Shown in pieces: positions 63,978-64,000 of a DNA stretch of 64,000 bases. The notes beneath the pieces are model-generated. The model saw nothing but the letters and a program-made list of their open reading frames with translations. It was not told the origin of the DNA and did not search any database. The position numbers were made by a program, and so were the translations under genes. Every line of letters begins with the position of its first letter. Position 1 is the first letter of the stretch. Source of the DNA: an uncultured Stenotrophomonas sp. (GTDB lineage Bacteria > Pseudomonadota > Gammaproteobacteria > Xanthomonadales > Xanthomonadaceae); assembly GCF_913778665.1 (NCBI RefSeq), contig NZ_CAJYVQ010000014.1, positions 1-64,000 on the forward strand, written 5' to 3'.

Positions 63978-64000
63978 TCAGGCGATCTGCACCACGCGCG
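63978..64000 (-). CDS. 3' end of a gene cut by the window edge
   Basis: Only the last seven codons are visible, ending RVVQIA and TGA at 63980-63978 (minus strand). The position directly after a terminal-type repeat fits a gene end. The product cannot be told. Confidence 0.35.

Overview
The window is a GC-rich (roughly two-thirds G+C) bacterial chromosome segment that reads as Stenotrophomonas, most likely the S. maltophilia complex. The reasons are the GTAG-type hairpin repeats (SMAG-like REPs) in many intergenic gaps, a complete xanthomonadin-type aryl polyene pigment operon, a polA gene followed by an sRNA resembling Xanthomonas sX13, and uniformly Xanthomonadaceae-like proteins. No prophage, insertion sequence, CRISPR array or rRNA operon is visible.

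Left arm (0-29 kb): housekeeping and stress genes, mostly short units. They are tatD and hrpB (divergent), a small membrane protein, an RluE-like pseudouridine synthase, an exported methyltransferase and an aldo/keto reductase. Then comes the most unusual locus. A 1.07-kb stretch without a convincing gene (6782-7850) carries a palindromic operator and three RNA modules with canonical T-arms, two of which end in ACCA. It leads directly into a slipin-family gene and rtcB, an RNA ligase. Further right are an Rrf2-regulated thioredoxin-reductase-like flavoprotein, a chemoreceptor, LysR/MFS efflux/dkgB, an alpha/beta hydrolase, a Pat-like acetyl-CoA synthetase/acetyltransferase, mgtE, a Kef-type antiporter, a 1112-residue membrane ankyrin protein coupled to a YcgL protein, and two decayed genes.

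Pigment operon (45.9-29.5 kb, all on the minus strand): 17 genes, mostly overlapping by 4-23 bases. They supply a chain-length factor, acyltransferases, two carrier proteins, an acyl-AMP ligase fused to a hotdog dehydratase domain, a glycosyltransferase, an aromatic ammonia-lyase, a thioesterase, a LolA-like carrier, an MMPL exporter, a halogenase-like flavoprotein, a DUF3261 lipoprotein, two ketosynthases, a dehydratase and a ketoreductase. Together they can activate an aryl starter, extend it to a polyene on ACP, transfer it to a lipid and export it to the outer membrane.

Right arm (46-64 kb): a CIO-type cytochrome bd oxidase, an ECF sigma factor with a tiny overlapping membrane partner, an exported S9 peptidase coupled to a Nudix hydrolase, and three tandem paralogues of an undescribed cysteine-rich exported family with hemF between the second and third. 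These are followed by a DUF421 protein, the sX13-like sRNA, polA, a DUF2782 lipoprotein and a universal stress protein. A gene fragment runs off the right edge.
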